Origin: Ignavibacteria bacterium
Lineage (GTDB): Bacteria > Bacteroidota > Ignavibacteria > Ignavibacteriales > Ignavibacteriaceae
Assembly: GCA_030648225.1 (NCBI GenBank)
Contig: JAUSIA010000326.1
Coordinates: forward strand, 1-14,910
Length of the DNA stretch: 14,910 nt
Direction of reading: 5' to 3'
The notes under the pieces are model-generated. The model saw only the letters and a list, made by a program, of their open reading frames with translations. It did no database searches and was not told the DNA's origin. The position numbers and the translations under genes were made by a program. Positions 14,426 through 14,910 of the stretch are shown here, piece by piece (the stretch's first letter is position 1; each line of letters begins with the position of its first letter).

Positions 14426-14910
14426 TTAATAATTTACCGGCAATGAAAATCTGATTGCTGCGCCTTGTGAGTTTTCAATTATTTTTATTTCACCACTGTG
14501 CTGATCTATAATACTTTTACAAAGGAATAAACCATAACTTCCGGCTTTAAGATTTAAAAGATCAGAGAATGAATTAACTTTATCTACAGGAAAACCAGGA
14601 CCATTATCTTCAATCTCTACAAAAACCTGTCTGTTTTCAGAATAAGTTTTGATTGTAATTGTTGCATCTTTTTTTGCTTCTGCGGAATTAGTAAAAAGAT
14701 GAACAAGCAGATGTTGTATCTGTTCAGAATCATAAGTGCATAAAGGCAGCTTTTTGAAATCGGTTTTAAAATTAACTAAGTGAAATTTTTTTATCGGCGA
14801 AATATATTTTATAACCGAAGATATTGTTCTATTAAGATCACCGCTGTCTTTATTCAGGTTCATTACAGAAGTTTCCATTAGAACCTGGGCATACTTTTGA
14901 ATGCTCCTTA
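14426..14910 (-). CDS. Sensor histidine kinase, C-terminal part (5' end outside window)
   Basis: The frame stays open to the right edge, beginning there with RSIQKYAQVLMETSVMN, so the ATG at 14878 is internal and the real start lies beyond the window. The visible 160 or so residues are an ATPase domain: an N-box with HLFTNSAEAK, a G1 box EDNGPGF, a glycine motif GSYGLFLCKSII, and the end QGAAIRFSLPVNY. The second glycine motif is shorter than in the neighbouring kinase. The phosphoacceptor histidine is not in view. The TAA is one base from the ATG of the hybrid kinase gene, so the two are probably one operon and one signalling unit. Confidence 0.85.
   Translation of the reverse strand, partial: RSIQKYAQVLMETSVMNLNKDSGDLNRTISSVIKYISPIKKFHLVNFKTDFKKLPLCTYDSEQIQHLLVHLFTNSAEAKKDATITIKTYSENRQVFVEIEDNGPGFPVDKVNSFSDLLNLKAGSYGLFLCKSIIDQHSGEIKIIENSQGAAIRFSLPVNY

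Overview
The window is AT-rich and gene-dense. It looks like a chromosomal segment from the Bacteroidota/Chlorobiota group, most likely an Ignavibacteria-type organism. This placement is inference. It rests on protein resemblance, on TAnnTTTG boxes (the Bacteroidota -7 promoter consensus) upstream of four genes, on weak or absent Shine-Dalgarno sites at several starts, and on abundant interspersed palindromic repeats. Almost every gene lies on the minus strand. The one exception is a 31-codon membrane-peptide ORF at 923-1018. No tRNA, rRNA, CRISPR array, transposase or phage gene was seen.

Layout from left to right: the N-terminal part of a Nudix hydrolase (1-186); a 736-bp gap filled with palindromic elements; a small plus-strand membrane ORF converging on a saccharopine-dehydrogenase-family gene that follows a small membrane protein gene (1015-2615); transketolase with a good Bacteroidota-type promoter (2767-4864); the eroded 3' end of an outer-membrane barrel gene (5004-5280); a secreted GH13 glycosidase whose last residues are lost to a shift at an A8 tract (5371-6645); a YbaN/DUF454-like membrane protein (6715-6963); a second repeat-filled gap; a coupled PAP2_C-type phosphatase and alpha/beta esterase pair (7301-8655); a propionate/TCA block of methylmalonyl-CoA epimerase, citrate synthase and methylmalonyl-CoA mutase large subunit (8798-12402); a third repeat-filled gap; and a tandem of sensor kinases (12910-14910, the upstream one cut by the window edge).

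Functionally, mutase and epimerase interconvert succinyl-CoA and methylmalonyl-CoA, which ties propionyl-CoA metabolism to the TCA cycle that citrate synthase feeds. The mutase lacks its B12-binding domain, so a separate small subunit must be encoded elsewhere. Transketolase and the GH13 enzyme are ordinary carbon-metabolism genes. The two kinases probably form one signalling unit.

The least ordinary content is the repeat DNA. Two compound elements (550-804 and 12566-12769) share the same hairpin modules in the same order but with different nesting, and the second sits inside another palindromic repeat with a possible ATCA target duplication. Two four-unit REP-like clusters (288-441 and 7024-7200) share one architecture. 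A related hairpin module also marks the breakpoint of the dead outer-membrane gene. I see no convincing new defence or biosynthetic system.
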